Shown: piece after piece, positions 46,050-54,819 of the stretch
How the letters are laid out: each line of letters opens with the position of its first letter
How positions within the stretch are numbered: position 1 is the stretch's first letter
DNA from: DASZWJ01 sp963813895
Lineage (GTDB): Bacteria > Pseudomonadota > Gammaproteobacteria > JAURND01
Direction: 5' to 3'
DNA: 64,000 nucleotides
Assembly (NCBI GenBank): GCA_963813895.1
Contig: CAWFAS010000005.1
Span: forward strand, 248,001-312,000
Notes under the pieces: generated by a model
Databases searched by the model: none
What the model was told of the DNA's origin: nothing
Seen by the model: the letters and a program-made list of their open reading frames with translations, nothing else
Position numbers and translations under genes: made by a program

Positions 46050-47210
46050 ATGAAAATGGCTTTTCGTATTTTTGCATTTTTAATTGTCTTCGGCCTCGGA
46101 ATTCTAATAGGCTACTACTTCTCTATAAATAATAATCTACTGCTGCAACATTCTGCTGCCAAGAAAAACACTACCGGCACCAATTTATATGCTTATACGA
46201 GGGCGGGTATGTTCTCCCCCATCACACGGGGATCTCTACCGCGCGTATATGTACCTAATAGTGAAGATGGTACTGTCTCTGTCATTGATTCCACCACCTA
46301 TCAGGTAATTGATCGATTTGTCACTGGAAAAAATCCACAACATATAGTGCCCGCTTATGATCTAAGGACCTTATGGGTGCTGAACGATGAAGGTAATAGT
46401 GTCATGCCCATTGACCCTACTACCGGGATGCCAGGACCACCGGTGGCAGTCAACGACCCTTATAATCTTTATTTCACGCCGGATGGGCGCTTCGCTATCG
46501 TAGTCAATGAGTCTGCTAAAAGTCTGGATTTTCGTGATCCCCTTACTATGGGTCTAACCGATTCTGTTCCGGTAGAATGCGAAGGTGTTAATCATATGGA
46601 CTTTACTGCGGATGGTAGGTATGCCATAGCTACCTGTGAATTTTCTAGCCAGCTGCTGAAACTAGATGTTAAAGCACATAAAGTAATAGCTTATTTAGAT
46701 TTAGGTAAGGGTTCGATGCCGCAGGATATACGCGCCTCTCCCAATGGACGGATTTTTTATGTGGCCGATATGATGCGTGATGGCATATTCCTCGTTGATC
46801 CAGATAAATTTAAAATAATTGATTTTATTCCTACAGGAGTAGGCACGCATAGTATTTACCCAAGCCGTGATGCGGGAAGATATTTTTATATCGCAAACCG
46901 CGGCTGCCATTTACATAGTGTCACTTGTCCACAACATGGGCCGGGAAGTATCAGTGTGCTGGATCCACAAAGTGAAAAAATAGTAGCGAATTGGCCTATA
47001 CCCGGGGGAGGGAGCCCGGATATGGGTAATGTGAGTGCGAATGGTAAAGAATTATGGCTTGCTGGCCGTTATGATAGGGAAGTGTATGTTTTTGATACCA
47101 CCACTGGTCAGTTATTGCACCGTATAGCCGTAGGGGAAGGCCCGCATGGTTTGGCTGTTTGGCCACAGCCGGGCAGGTATTCTCTGGGGCATACAGGGAA
47201 TATGCGATAA
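46050..47210 (+). CDS. YVTN-type beta-propeller protein, membrane-anchored or exported
   Basis: The 386-residue product has an N-terminal hydrophobic segment (residues 5-25, IFAFLIVFGLGILIGYYFS) that may be a signal peptide or an anchor. Six to seven propeller blades follow, each with the pattern of VYVPNSEDGTVSVIDSTTYQ and ISVLDPQSEKIVANWPIPGG. Such YVTN/lactonase-like propellers bind ligands or partner proteins outside the cytoplasm. AGGAAAA precedes the ATG. A strong palindrome sits 8 bp after the stop. No partner gene is adjacent; specific function unknown. Confidence 0.82.
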   Translation: MKMAFRIFAFLIVFGLGILIGYYFSINNNLLLQHSAAKKNTTGTNLYAYTRAGMFSPITRGSLPRVYVPNSEDGTVSVIDSTTYQVIDRFVTGKNPQHIVPAYDLRTLWVLNDEGNSVMPIDPTTGMPGPPVAVNDPYNLYFTPDGRFAIVVNESAKSLDFRDPLTMGLTDSVPVECEGVNHMDFTADGRYAIATCEFSSQLLKLDVKAHKVIAYLDLGKGSMPQDIRASPNGRIFYVADMMRDGIFLVDPDKFKIIDFIPTGVGTHSIYPSRDAGRYFYIANRGCHLHSVTCPQHGPGSISVLDPQSEKIVANWPIPGGGSPDMGNVSANGKELWLAGRYDREVYVFDTTTGQLLHRIAVGEGPHGLAVWPQPGRYSLGHTGNMR

Positions 47211-47218
47211 TGTTGATC

Positions 47219-47294
47219 TGTCATCCTGAACGCAGTGAAGGATCTCCTTGAGGTGCCACTAGATAGAGATCCTTCACTGCGTTCAGGATGACAG
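47219..47294. terminator. Palindrome family E between convergent genes
   Basis: Perfect 29-base arms (CATCCTGAACGCAGTGAAGG core) with an 18-base loop, 8 bp after one stop and 2 bp from the other. Same element as 13499-13575. Probably works as a two-way terminator. Confidence 0.75.
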
Positions 47295-47296
47295 CT

Positions 47297-48004
47297 CTAT
47301 CGAGCATATCCAAACCAGATACCTACAAGCGTCGTAAGACCCAGAGAGAAACTGCCCCACAATAAAATGCGCAACGTAGGCCTTAGGAATTTAGCCCCAC
47401 TTAGCTTCGCTTCTACCATACCTAATAATGTTAAAGAAATTAAAGTAGTAATAATAATTATCCACAGCAGATGGGCAGAGGGTGAAATAATAGCGACTAT
47501 TAATGGCAACGCCGCTCCGGCAGTAAAGCTAGCGGCTGATGCGACTGCAGCTTGCACGGGCTTGGGAGAGGTGGTCCTGGATATCCCTAATTCATCATGA
47601 GCGTGAGCGCCAAGCGCATCATGTGCCATTAGTTGAATGGCGACTTGTTTTGCTAATGTTAGCTCTACCCCCCTGGAAACGTATATTTGAGTAAGTTCTT
47701 CCAGCTCAAATTCTGGATCTTGAGCTAATTCACGTTTTTCAACAGCTAAATCAGATTTTTCAATATCAGACTGTGAGGTGACGGATACATATTCACCCGT
47801 TGCCATTGAAGTGGCGCCTGCAATTAAACTAGCCAGTCCCGCTAGTATAAGGGTCGAGGTGTTAGCACCTCCTGCGGCCATGCCTCCAAGAATACTGGCA
47901 GTAGATAAAATGCCATCATTTGCCCCCAGAACAGCAGCTCGCAGCCAGCCTGAGCGGTTGATAAGATGAGGTTCGGATTTAATTTTTTTAATGGAGTTAG
48001 CCAT
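47297..48004 (-). CDS. VIT1/CCC1-family iron/manganese transporter
   Basis: The 235-residue product has the family N-terminus (SGWLRAAVLGANDGILSTASILGG) and the GATSMATGEYVSVTSQSDIE motif. Those helix residues and the following acidic cytoplasmic domain (EKRELAQDPEFELEELTQIY) bind metal. Five transmembrane helices are visible: two before and three after that domain. Homologues move Fe2+ or Mn2+ out of the cytosol. No metal-responsive regulator or site is obvious. The gene is convergent with the propeller gene. Confidence 0.92.
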   Translation of the reverse strand: MANSIKKIKSEPHLINRSGWLRAAVLGANDGILSTASILGGMAAGGANTSTLILAGLASLIAGATSMATGEYVSVTSQSDIEKSDLAVEKRELAQDPEFELEELTQIYVSRGVELTLAKQVAIQLMAHDALGAHAHDELGISRTTSPKPVQAAVASAASFTAGAALPLIVAIISPSAHLLWIIIITTLISLTLLGMVEAKLSGAKFLRPTLRILLWGSFSLGLTTLVGIWFGYAR

Positions 48005-48161
48005 TTAAACGCCGGAAAGAGAAGATAGGAAGCCTGCTGTTAGCCCCGTATCAGTATAAAGTAATAATTTAATAAGTATCAAGAACTGTGGGGTGAATTG
48101 GGTATTATTCTTATGTTGTTATATACTTACATATAGAGATAAATAGATAAGGAGATTAACC

Positions 48162-48317
48162 GTGATAGGAACGATTTTAATTATAATTTTAATACTAGCC
48201 TTGGTGGGTGTAGTACCCGTATGGGGGCATAGTAGGAGTTGGGGATATTGGCCTGGTAGCCTGGTGGGAATATTATTAATAGTAGTCATAATTTTATTAT
48301 TAATGGGAAGGATATGA
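48162..48317 (+). CDS. DUF3309 small membrane protein
   Basis: A 51-residue protein starting at GTG with GGAG upstream. It reads IGTILIIILILALVGVVPVW, then HSRSWGYWPGSLVG, then a second hydrophobic stretch ending LLLMGRI. This closely matches the DUF3309 family (two transmembrane helices, conserved W-x-H-S-R-S-W-G-Y motif). Function unknown. It precedes an entericidin gene by about 100 bp on the same strand, and both may belong to an envelope-stress set. Confidence 0.88.
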   Translation: MIGTILIIILILALVGVVPVWGHSRSWGYWPGSLVGILLIVVIILLLMGRI

Positions 48318-48418
48318 ACCATCCTGTCCACAGATCCTCGGCATAGCAAGCGTAGGGTATTCCAAAAAGTATTACCGTTGCTTCTAATTTTAAAATAAAG
48401 AAAATGGGAGATTAGATT

Positions 48419-48547
48419 ATGAGCAGGATCAGTAAAATATTTTTAGTGTTATTTGCAGCCAGTATTGTGGCTGGTTGTCATACCGTTCAAGGTGCAGGTC
48501 AAGACATCTCTTCGGGCGGAAATGCTATTTCCCGAGCAGCTAGTTAA
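48419..48547 (+). CDS. Entericidin-family small lipoprotein
   Basis: A 42-residue lipoprotein: MSRISKIFLVLFAASIVAGC, with the lipobox cysteine at residue 20, followed by HTVQGAGQDISSGGNAISRA. The VQGAGQDI segment is the hallmark of entericidin A/B proteins. In E. coli these are stationary-phase membrane lipoproteins, EcnB being a bacteriolytic toxin and EcnA its antidote. Only one such gene is present here. GGGAG precedes the ATG. It lies downstream of the DUF3309 gene. Confidence 0.9.
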   Translation: MSRISKIFLVLFAASIVAGCHTVQGAGQDISSGGNAISRAAS

Positions 48548-48607
48548 TGCAGTCGTATAGGAGCATCCTTTGGATGCTCCTATCTAATAATTAATAAATC
48601 CGACTAG

Positions 48608-48717
48608 ATCCGAGCCGCGCGCGTCAGCAAGCGTTGCCCAAGTTTCCCTGTCTCCTGAACGCAATGAATGATGACAGGAAAACTTGGGCAACGCTTGCTG
48701 ACGCGCGCGGCTCGGAT
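48608..48717. repeat. Long palindrome (family J)
   Basis: 38-base arms around GCGTCAGCAAGCGTTGCCCA with a spacer of about 34 bases. Partial copies occur near 13672-13712 and 15412-15436. It separates the entericidin gene from a convergent membrane-protein gene and may terminate both. Confidence 0.88.
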
Positions 48718-48732
48718 TTATTTTGAGCAGCA

Positions 48733-49305
48733 CTACCATGCTTTACGGAAAAAAGTGTGAAAATTAGGATTGGGATGTTTATAACAATTAGGGGGAATGA
48801 ATTCTCCACTTACTCTAAAATGCCCACAAGCCAGAAATAAATAATGGTGAACGCCTACCTGATAGCCAACAAAAGTGGTAAAGACTACCGTTGAGGCAAT
48901 GAATATAAGATTCCTTCTATTTAAAGGTTCAAAAATATCGTATTTTATTAATTTTAAGAAAATATAAAGTGTGAACCCTAAACAGCAGGCCATGATTAGA
49001 TAATAAAAACCTACAAAATAGGGAAAATAAATATTATCAATGTGCTGATCTAAATAGTCGATCAGGGGCCAAATAATAGGAATAAAAATAATGATGAGCG
49101 TGGGTATTCTTACAGGGGTTTTATTAGCAACTTTAAAATAAATCAGTGCGCAAAAAGTGGCTAAGGCAAATACCCAGGAGTTCATTATATTGCGATATAA
49201 TACAGTACCGAAAACGCCCAACTCGAAGCCAATGTTCCAAGATATGATTAAAATCGGAAATAATACTGAAAGTATGATTTTTGTCTTTTTATCAATATGT
49301 TTCAT
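48733..49305 (-). CDS. Hypothetical multi-pass membrane protein
   Basis: The 190-residue product has about five transmembrane helices: IILSVLFPILIISWNIGFEL, the segment WVFALATFCALIYF, IPTLIIIFIPIIWPLI, YFVGFYYLIMACCLGFTLYI, and NLIFIASTVVFTTFVGYQVG. The C-terminal part is hydrophilic with two cysteines (FLACGHFRVSGEFIPPNCYK). No family recognised. The start at 49305 begins MKHIDKK; an alternative lies 18 bp upstream. It stands alone, convergent with the entericidin gene. Confidence 0.6.
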   Translation of the reverse strand: MKHIDKKTKIILSVLFPILIISWNIGFELGVFGTVLYRNIMNSWVFALATFCALIYFKVANKTPVRIPTLIIIFIPIIWPLIDYLDQHIDNIYFPYFVGFYYLIMACCLGFTLYIFLKLIKYDIFEPLNRRNLIFIASTVVFTTFVGYQVGVHHYLFLACGHFRVSGEFIPPNCYKHPNPNFHTFFRKAW

Positions 49306-49369
49306 CCGTGAGCCCCATTGCAAGAATAATAGACTGTATCGAGTTAATTTTCACTGATAAATGCCACAC

Positions 49370-49455
49370 CAACCCCTCTCCCTAACCCTCCCGCAAGGGG
49401 AGAGGGGATACAGTGCTTTTCCAAAAATAAGAGCGAATTATTCAACAACGCCCCC
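49370..49455. repeat. Repeat 'I', partial copy
   Basis: CCCTCTCCCTAACCCTCCCG, then GGGATACAGTGCTTTTCC and GCGAATTATTCAACAACGCC. This is the same right-end module as at 45599 and 38830. Confidence 0.75.
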
Positions 49456-49487
49456 GATGAAACACCTCACCCCCCGAATAATTACCC

Positions 49488-51983
49488 CTATTTTTGCCAT
49501 AAAATGTGGGTAGATTCCAGTGGAATAGTAACCCCCGCAAAATAGGGTACAATTCGCGGAGTGAAGTGGGATGCTGGATAGACTATTGGAATTTCCCCTC
49601 GATAAATATGTCCATTGGTAGTATTTGGCAGCTGGTCCAAATATTCCATTTCTTTGATTAAGGCCGTTGAATAGAGCTCCACTTTAATACTCTGCCGATC
49701 CAAATTGTTTAGATATACCTGGATTTCAAATAGGTGTTTATCACTAGTCGTTTCGATTTTTAATTCGCCAAATTCCAATTTATTCCAATTCTGTTCTAAA
49801 GCCTGTTGCCAATCGACTATTTGATTCGCAATGGCAGCATTATTTTCAATGCGCTTTCGATAATTTGCAGCTGCTGGGAGGTAAAATTTTTCTGTATACT
49901 CTCGTACCGCACGATTGCATGAAAACTGCGGTGTCAATCGCGACATGCTCGCACGTATTTTAGTGGTCCAAGCAATAGGAATATTTTCTGCATTGCGAGT
50001 ATAGAATTCTCGCGTCACTTCTTTTTCTAGCAGATCGTAAAGAGCATCAGCCTCTGCTTTATTCCATTCAGGATCATCGCCATGTTCTTTTAGATCACCC
50101 AATGCCCAACCCACTTCAGGGGTATAAGCTTCAGCCCACCAGCCATCGAGCTCAGAAAGATTTAATCCGCCATTCACTAGCACCTTCATGCCGCTCGTAC
50201 CACAAGCTTCCCAGGGTCGAAGTGGCGTGTTAATCCATAAATCGACTCCTTGCACTAGGTATTCAGTCAAAATCATATCGTAATCACTAAGGAAAATTAC
50301 GTGCGGCCGGACCTCAGGTCTTTTGACAAATTTTATCCATTGTTTAATTAATGCGTGGCCTCCCATGTCAAGAGGATGGGCTTTGCCCGCAATGATAAGC
50401 TGCACTGGGCGCTCAGTATGGGTCAATATGCGCAGCAAACGATCTTCATCGGTCAGTAATAGAGCAGGCCTTTTATAAGTTGCAAAGCGGCGTGCAAAAC
50501 CTAAAGTCAAAACATCTTTATTTAAAAAAGACCGCGATCTTTCCACCTCTTCTTCTGTTGCGCCTCGCACTTCCAATTGCTTTGCAATCCGGGTGCGCGC
50601 ATGCTCAACTAGAATGGCTCGCGATTTATTGCGTACCTGCCAAATTTTGCTATCTGCCACGGCACAGATTTTCTCTTCTAACCACTCAGTTTTGCCTAGC
50701 CAGCGCTCTTTTCCGCAAAGTTCCGTCCAGAGCTCATCGGATTCTGAGGAATCCCAACTCGGCGTATGAATGCCGTTGGTTACAAACCCGATAGGGATTT
50801 CTTCGTCCGGCCAACGATAAAATAACTCTTCAAACAAACGCCGGCTTACCACACCATGTAATTGGCTTACCCCATTGATATAATTACTGCCGCGAATAGC
50901 CAAATAAGCCATATTAAAGTCTTCTTGCGGATTTAGCTGGCCTAAAGAGAGCAATTTTTCCAGCGTTATGCCCATAGACTGCGCATATTTAGCTAAATAC
51001 TTAGCAATAAGGTCAGGAGGAAAACGATCAAAGCCAGCGGACACGGCGGTGTGAGTAGTAAAAAGATTCCCTGCCCGAGTAGCAGCAAGTGCCACTTCAA
51101 ACGGTTGCTTGGTGCGCTGCATAAAACAAAAAGCCCGCTCCAATACGGCTAAAGCTGCATGGCCCTCATTCATATGGCAAATTTCAGGATGTATATCGAG
51201 TGCGTTTAGCAGGCGCCATCCGCCAATACCCAGCACTAACTCTTGTTTTAAACGTAATTCGCGGTCACCTCCGTAAAGCTCACTCGTTATCCCTCTATGG
51301 GCTGGTAAATTAGCTAAATCATTGCTATCCAATAAATAAAGCGTTGCTCTGCCCACTTTAGCTTCCCATATGCGCAGCCAAAGCGGCCAGCCAGGCAGAT
51401 CAATTTTTAAGCGCAGCCACTCACCATCAGCTAAACGTTTCGGTCTGATAGGCAATTGTCCTGGATCGTTATACGGATAAAGTTCCTGCTGGTTGCCGTC
51501 CCCATCGATAAATTGACGGAAGTAGCCCTGACTGTAGAGTAGCCCAATCGCGAAGACTGGCACACCAAGGTCACTTGCGGCTTTGAGCTGATCGCCTGCT
51601 ACATTACCGAGGCCGCCGGAATAAATGGGTAATGCTTCGCTTAACATAAACTCCATACTGAAATAGGCGATGCCAGTGAGTGGAGCATTAGGATAATGTT
51701 CTTGAAACCAGGCAGCCGAGTTCAGCTCATCTTCTCTGGCTATGATCAGATTATGCAAAAGGGCACTAAATTCTGGGTCGTTTAAAAGAACCGTGAGCTT
51801 TTCTCGGGAAGCAGTCTGCAAAACAGCCCAAGGATTATGAGTGGATTCCCATAATTCTGGATCGAGTTTGCACCATATTAAATCAGTACTGTGGTTCCAG
51901 GATGAACGGAGGTCTAAAGCGAGTTTTTCTAGTGTAAGATAGCCCTTTAAGTTGCTCTTATGAAATAGATCAGGTGAGTGCAT
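49488..51983 (-). CDS. glgP: Alpha-glucan phosphorylase (glycogen phosphorylase family)
   Basis: An 831-residue GT35 enzyme with the N-terminal DUF3417 domain (residues 15-110, LEKLALDLRSSWNHSTDLIW). The catalytic domain has YFSMEFMLSEALPIYSGGLG, and ACGTSGMKVLVNGGLNLS carries the PLP-binding lysine. It splits alpha-1,4-glucans with phosphate to give glucose 1-phosphate. This DUF3417 type is the shorter-domain branch of glucan phosphorylases, distinct from E. coli GlgP. AAAAGG precedes the ATG. A debranching enzyme and a TreZ-like gene lie about 7 kb further along on the other strand. Confidence 0.93.
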   Translation of the reverse strand: MHSPDLFHKSNLKGYLTLEKLALDLRSSWNHSTDLIWCKLDPELWESTHNPWAVLQTASREKLTVLLNDPEFSALLHNLIIAREDELNSAAWFQEHYPNAPLTGIAYFSMEFMLSEALPIYSGGLGNVAGDQLKAASDLGVPVFAIGLLYSQGYFRQFIDGDGNQQELYPYNDPGQLPIRPKRLADGEWLRLKIDLPGWPLWLRIWEAKVGRATLYLLDSNDLANLPAHRGITSELYGGDRELRLKQELVLGIGGWRLLNALDIHPEICHMNEGHAALAVLERAFCFMQRTKQPFEVALAATRAGNLFTTHTAVSAGFDRFPPDLIAKYLAKYAQSMGITLEKLLSLGQLNPQEDFNMAYLAIRGSNYINGVSQLHGVVSRRLFEELFYRWPDEEIPIGFVTNGIHTPSWDSSESDELWTELCGKERWLGKTEWLEEKICAVADSKIWQVRNKSRAILVEHARTRIAKQLEVRGATEEEVERSRSFLNKDVLTLGFARRFATYKRPALLLTDEDRLLRILTHTERPVQLIIAGKAHPLDMGGHALIKQWIKFVKRPEVRPHVIFLSDYDMILTEYLVQGVDLWINTPLRPWEACGTSGMKVLVNGGLNLSELDGWWAEAYTPEVGWALGDLKEHGDDPEWNKAEADALYDLLEKEVTREFYTRNAENIPIAWTTKIRASMSRLTPQFSCNRAVREYTEKFYLPAAANYRKRIENNAAIANQIVDWQQALEQNWNKLEFGELKIETTSDKHLFEIQVYLNNLDRQSIKVELYSTALIKEMEYLDQLPNTTNGHIYRGEIPIVYPASHFTPRIVPYFAGVTIPLESTHILWQK

Positions 51984-52062
51984 TTTTTTTCCTTTTGAGT
52001 GTTTTTAAAAAGAACGCGTGTCGTTCTTCTTCCGTAAGGGGATGGTTTTCTCCCCTTGCGAA

Positions 52063-52185
52063 AGCGTTGTTGAATAATTCGCTCCCATTTATGGGAAAAC
52101 TCTATGATCCCCTCTCCCCTTGCGGGAGAGGGGATACAGTGCTTTTTCAAAAATGGGAGTGAATTATTCAACCACATCCATGCAA
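52063..52185. repeat. Repeat 'I', copy near glgP
   Basis: GCGTTGTTGAATAATTCGCT, then CTCTATGATCCCCTCTCCCC, a hairpin, then GGGATACAGTGCTTTTTC and GAATTATTCAACCAC. It has both ends, and the TAACTATCC target stretch used by the MITE at 24 kb is missing in this variant. Confidence 0.8.
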
Positions 52186-52205
52186 GGGAAGAAGGGATTA
52201 AAGTA

Positions 52206-53663
52206 CTACTCCACCTCCCATCCCCCTCCCAAAGCTTTCACCAATTGTACACTGGCTAATTGTCTCTGTGTGAGTACATTAATATTACTCAATTCAGTTT
52301 GCAGGGCATTATTTTGTACCACTACCACATCCAGGTAAGTATCAATACCGCCTTTATATAGCGCGAATCCTTTTTTCACTGCACGATAAGCTGCGGCTGC
52401 GGCTAATGATTGAGAGCGATGTTCATTTTCAAGCTGATGTAAGGCAACTAAGCTGTCTTCAACTTCTTTGAGAGCAGTTAAAACCGTTTGGCGGTAGTTG
52501 GCGACAGCTTCATAGTAAGTAGCATCCGCTTGTTCTAATTGGCCCAGCAATCTCCCCCCGTCAAAGATAGGAAGTTGTATAGTCGGATTGCTCACGGCTA
52601 GCAATGATGAAGGTCCGATTGACCAGAAAAGACTATTTTTAGAGAACAGTTTGGATAGTATAGTACTTTGAAACCCCCCTTCAGCTATCAAATTAAAGGA
52701 AGGAAAAAATGCAGCGCGAGCAACCCCGATAGCTGCATTAGCCGCTTGTACGCGTCTTTCAGCTGCGGCGATATCCGGTCTACGTTCAAGTAAGGTAGAC
52801 GGAATATTGGTAAAGACTAAAATATCAGTCATTTTGCTGACTGCAGGTGCAATTGCGAAGTTGGCAGGCGCCAGACCCATTAAAACTGCAATAGCATGTT
52901 CCATCTGCGCACGTTTGCTGCGCATATCCGCTGCTAAAGTTTTAGCATTTTCCAGCTGAGACTCAGCCTCATCGACATCTGCTCCTGGTGCAGCACCATT
53001 GGTATGGCGAATACGCGTTATAGCTAAGGCCTTCTGATATATCTGCACGGTCTCATCCAGCACTTTCTGCGCAGCATCGTCACCGCGTAGAGAAAAATAA
53101 TCGCTGGCAAGTTCTGCATGAATACTCAGCTTCATGGCTCCCAGATCTGCGGCACTGGCTTTAGCGAGATCAACGTTTTGCACGACCATGTTGCGAATTT
53201 GTCCCCAAACATCTACTTGATAGGCCAAATCCGCACCGACTATATATTCGCTAAAAGGTTTGTTACTGGCGGAAGAAGTGGACGTCGAAGAGGACGAAGA
53301 ATTCGGAGAGTTAGCCGTTGAAGTTTTTTCCCAAGTTGCGCTGGCCAGGGCAGTGATGGTCGGAAAAAAAGAGGCTCTAGCGATATCAGCTGCAGCTTTC
53401 GCTTCCAAAAAACGCGCATACGCTGCTCGTAAATTCTGATTGTTAACCTCAACCTGTTCTTCTAGAGCGTTTAAAATACGATCATTATAAGCTTGCCACC
53501 AAGGTCCACGTGGTTTGTCAGCCATATTAGGATTTGCGGGCGCCCAATCTCCAGCTTCTTTATAGCTGACCGGAATATCTATAGCCGGACGTTGATATTT
53601 AGGTGCCAAAGAACAGGATATAAGTTGCAAGCACGCGATCAGCAAGATAAACCTCTTATTCAT
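52206..53663 (-). CDS. RND efflux outer-membrane lipoprotein (NodT family)
   Basis: The 485-residue product has a lipoprotein signal (MNKRFILLIACLQLISC, cysteine 17), PKYQRPAIDIPVSYKEA, and two OEP domains with the helical hairpins of OprM-like channels. One is ARFLEAKAAADIARASFFPT. The repeated RRPDIAAAERRVQAANAAIG is a family signature, and the end reads LVKALGGGWEVE. It would form the exit duct of the pump encoded by the two upstream genes. The ATG at 53663 has AAGGA about 8 nt upstream, and the gene overlaps the adaptor stop by 8 bp. Third gene of an intact operon. Confidence 0.93.
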   Translation of the reverse strand: MNKRFILLIACLQLISCSLAPKYQRPAIDIPVSYKEAGDWAPANPNMADKPRGPWWQAYNDRILNALEEQVEVNNQNLRAAYARFLEAKAAADIARASFFPTITALASATWEKTSTANSPNSSSSSTSTSSASNKPFSEYIVGADLAYQVDVWGQIRNMVVQNVDLAKASAADLGAMKLSIHAELASDYFSLRGDDAAQKVLDETVQIYQKALAITRIRHTNGAAPGADVDEAESQLENAKTLAADMRSKRAQMEHAIAVLMGLAPANFAIAPAVSKMTDILVFTNIPSTLLERRPDIAAAERRVQAANAAIGVARAAFFPSFNLIAEGGFQSTILSKLFSKNSLFWSIGPSSLLAVSNPTIQLPIFDGGRLLGQLEQADATYYEAVANYRQTVLTALKEVEDSLVALHQLENEHRSQSLAAAAAYRAVKKGFALYKGGIDTYLDVVVVQNNALQTELSNINVLTQRQLASVQLVKALGGGWEVE

Positions 53664-54819
53664 GACCATCGTCCTTTTGCTGAGCTTTGATGCGAACCTG
53701 TTGTTGGTTTAATAAGGAATCCGAGGGATTTAATATAATTAAGTCACCGGGTTGTACGCCAGAACTAATTTCTATGGCATTGCCAAAATCGCGATTAATG
53801 GTAATAGATTTGAGCACAACTTTATTATTTTTATCAACCGTTGCAACTTGTAACCCTTGTGCGCGGAACATCAGAACATTCACTGGCAGGACGACAAACT
53901 GGGCAGGTATTGCTAATTTTATGTGCACTTCCGTATAGCCGCCAGGGAAAATAATATAATTTGGATTGGCTGCAATAAATTCCACTAACAAGGTTTGGGT
54001 GGCCGGATCAATTGCGCCAGCAGTCTCTAATAACTTGGCTGGGAAAGTTTTTCCTGGATGCTCTCTGAAGTATAAAGTTACAGGCATATCACCGGTGATA
54101 CGGGTTGCATAATTTTGCGGAACTTTAACATAGATGCGTAAGGGATCCGCTTGCGCAATCTGAAATAAAGAGGGCAGTGTTGTGCTGCTTCCTGCATTGA
54201 TGAGGGTGCCAATATCCGTTGAACGTGCGGTAATAATGCCTTTAAAGGGGGCGACCACTTTTTCAAAATCCACTAATGCTTGCAAACGATCACGATTGGC
54301 CGCTGCAGAATTAACATTGGCCGCTGCTGTTTTAGCCGCAGTGGCTCTAGTATCGGCATCTTCTTTAGAAACAGCATCGGCTTTGAGCATAATTTGCCAA
54401 CGTTCAGCTGTTCTTTGGGCTAATTGATAATTCTCCTTGGCGGATTTAAGATCTGCCTGCGCTTGTTGTAATTGTTGGTTGACCTCAGGGGATTCAATGA
54501 GTGCCAGCAGCTGATTTTTTTGTACGATTGCGCCAATATCTACATACCAATTTTTAACATAACCACTAGTTCTAGCGTATATAGTGGCGGCATGCCATGC
54601 TTGCACATTACCCGGTAAAATAATTTGTTCACTTAAAGGGGCTCTGCTGGCTTTAATGACGTTAACGATGGGAATAGCTTGTTCCTTTGTCTCTTTGTTA
54701 AGCGTATCAGCGGCATTAATGCGTTGAATAACTAAAATTATTAAAATGATTATGAAAATAAGGATCGCAAAAAAAAGCTTAGGTTGAGATTTTCTTATGT
54801 GCGTTAAACGATTATTCAT
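53656..54819 (-). CDS. RND periplasmic adaptor (HlyD/AcrA family)
   Basis: The 387-residue product has an N-terminal anchor (LFFAILIFIIILIILVIQRI). A lipoyl-like domain follows (VQAWHAATIYARTSGYVKNWYVDIGAIVQK), then an alpha-helical hairpin, VVAPFKGIITARSTDIGTLI, and a beta-barrel domain. It bridges the inner-membrane permease and the outer channel. The start at 54819 overlaps the permease stop by 8 bp, and AAGAG lies upstream, so translation is coupled. Unlike the adaptor at 481-1630, this gene is intact, and its closest relatives appear to be of the MdtA/CusB-like group and not AcrA proper. Confidence 0.93.
   Translation of the reverse strand: MNNRLTHIRKSQPKLFFAILIFIIILIILVIQRINAADTLNKETKEQAIPIVNVIKASRAPLSEQIILPGNVQAWHAATIYARTSGYVKNWYVDIGAIVQKNQLLALIESPEVNQQLQQAQADLKSAKENYQLAQRTAERWQIMLKADAVSKEDADTRATAAKTAAANVNSAAANRDRLQALVDFEKVVAPFKGIITARSTDIGTLINAGSSTTLPSLFQIAQADPLRIYVKVPQNYATRITGDMPVTLYFREHPGKTFPAKLLETAGAIDPATQTLLVEFIAANPNYIIFPGGYTEVHIKLAIPAQFVVLPVNVLMFRAQGLQVATVDKNNKVVLKSITINRDFGNAIEISSGVQPGDLIILNPSDSLLNQQQVRIKAQQKDDGHE

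Noticed and set aside
48119..48349. A minus-strand frame of 76 residues
   Set aside because: It is antisense to a clear DUF3309 gene with a ribosome-binding site.
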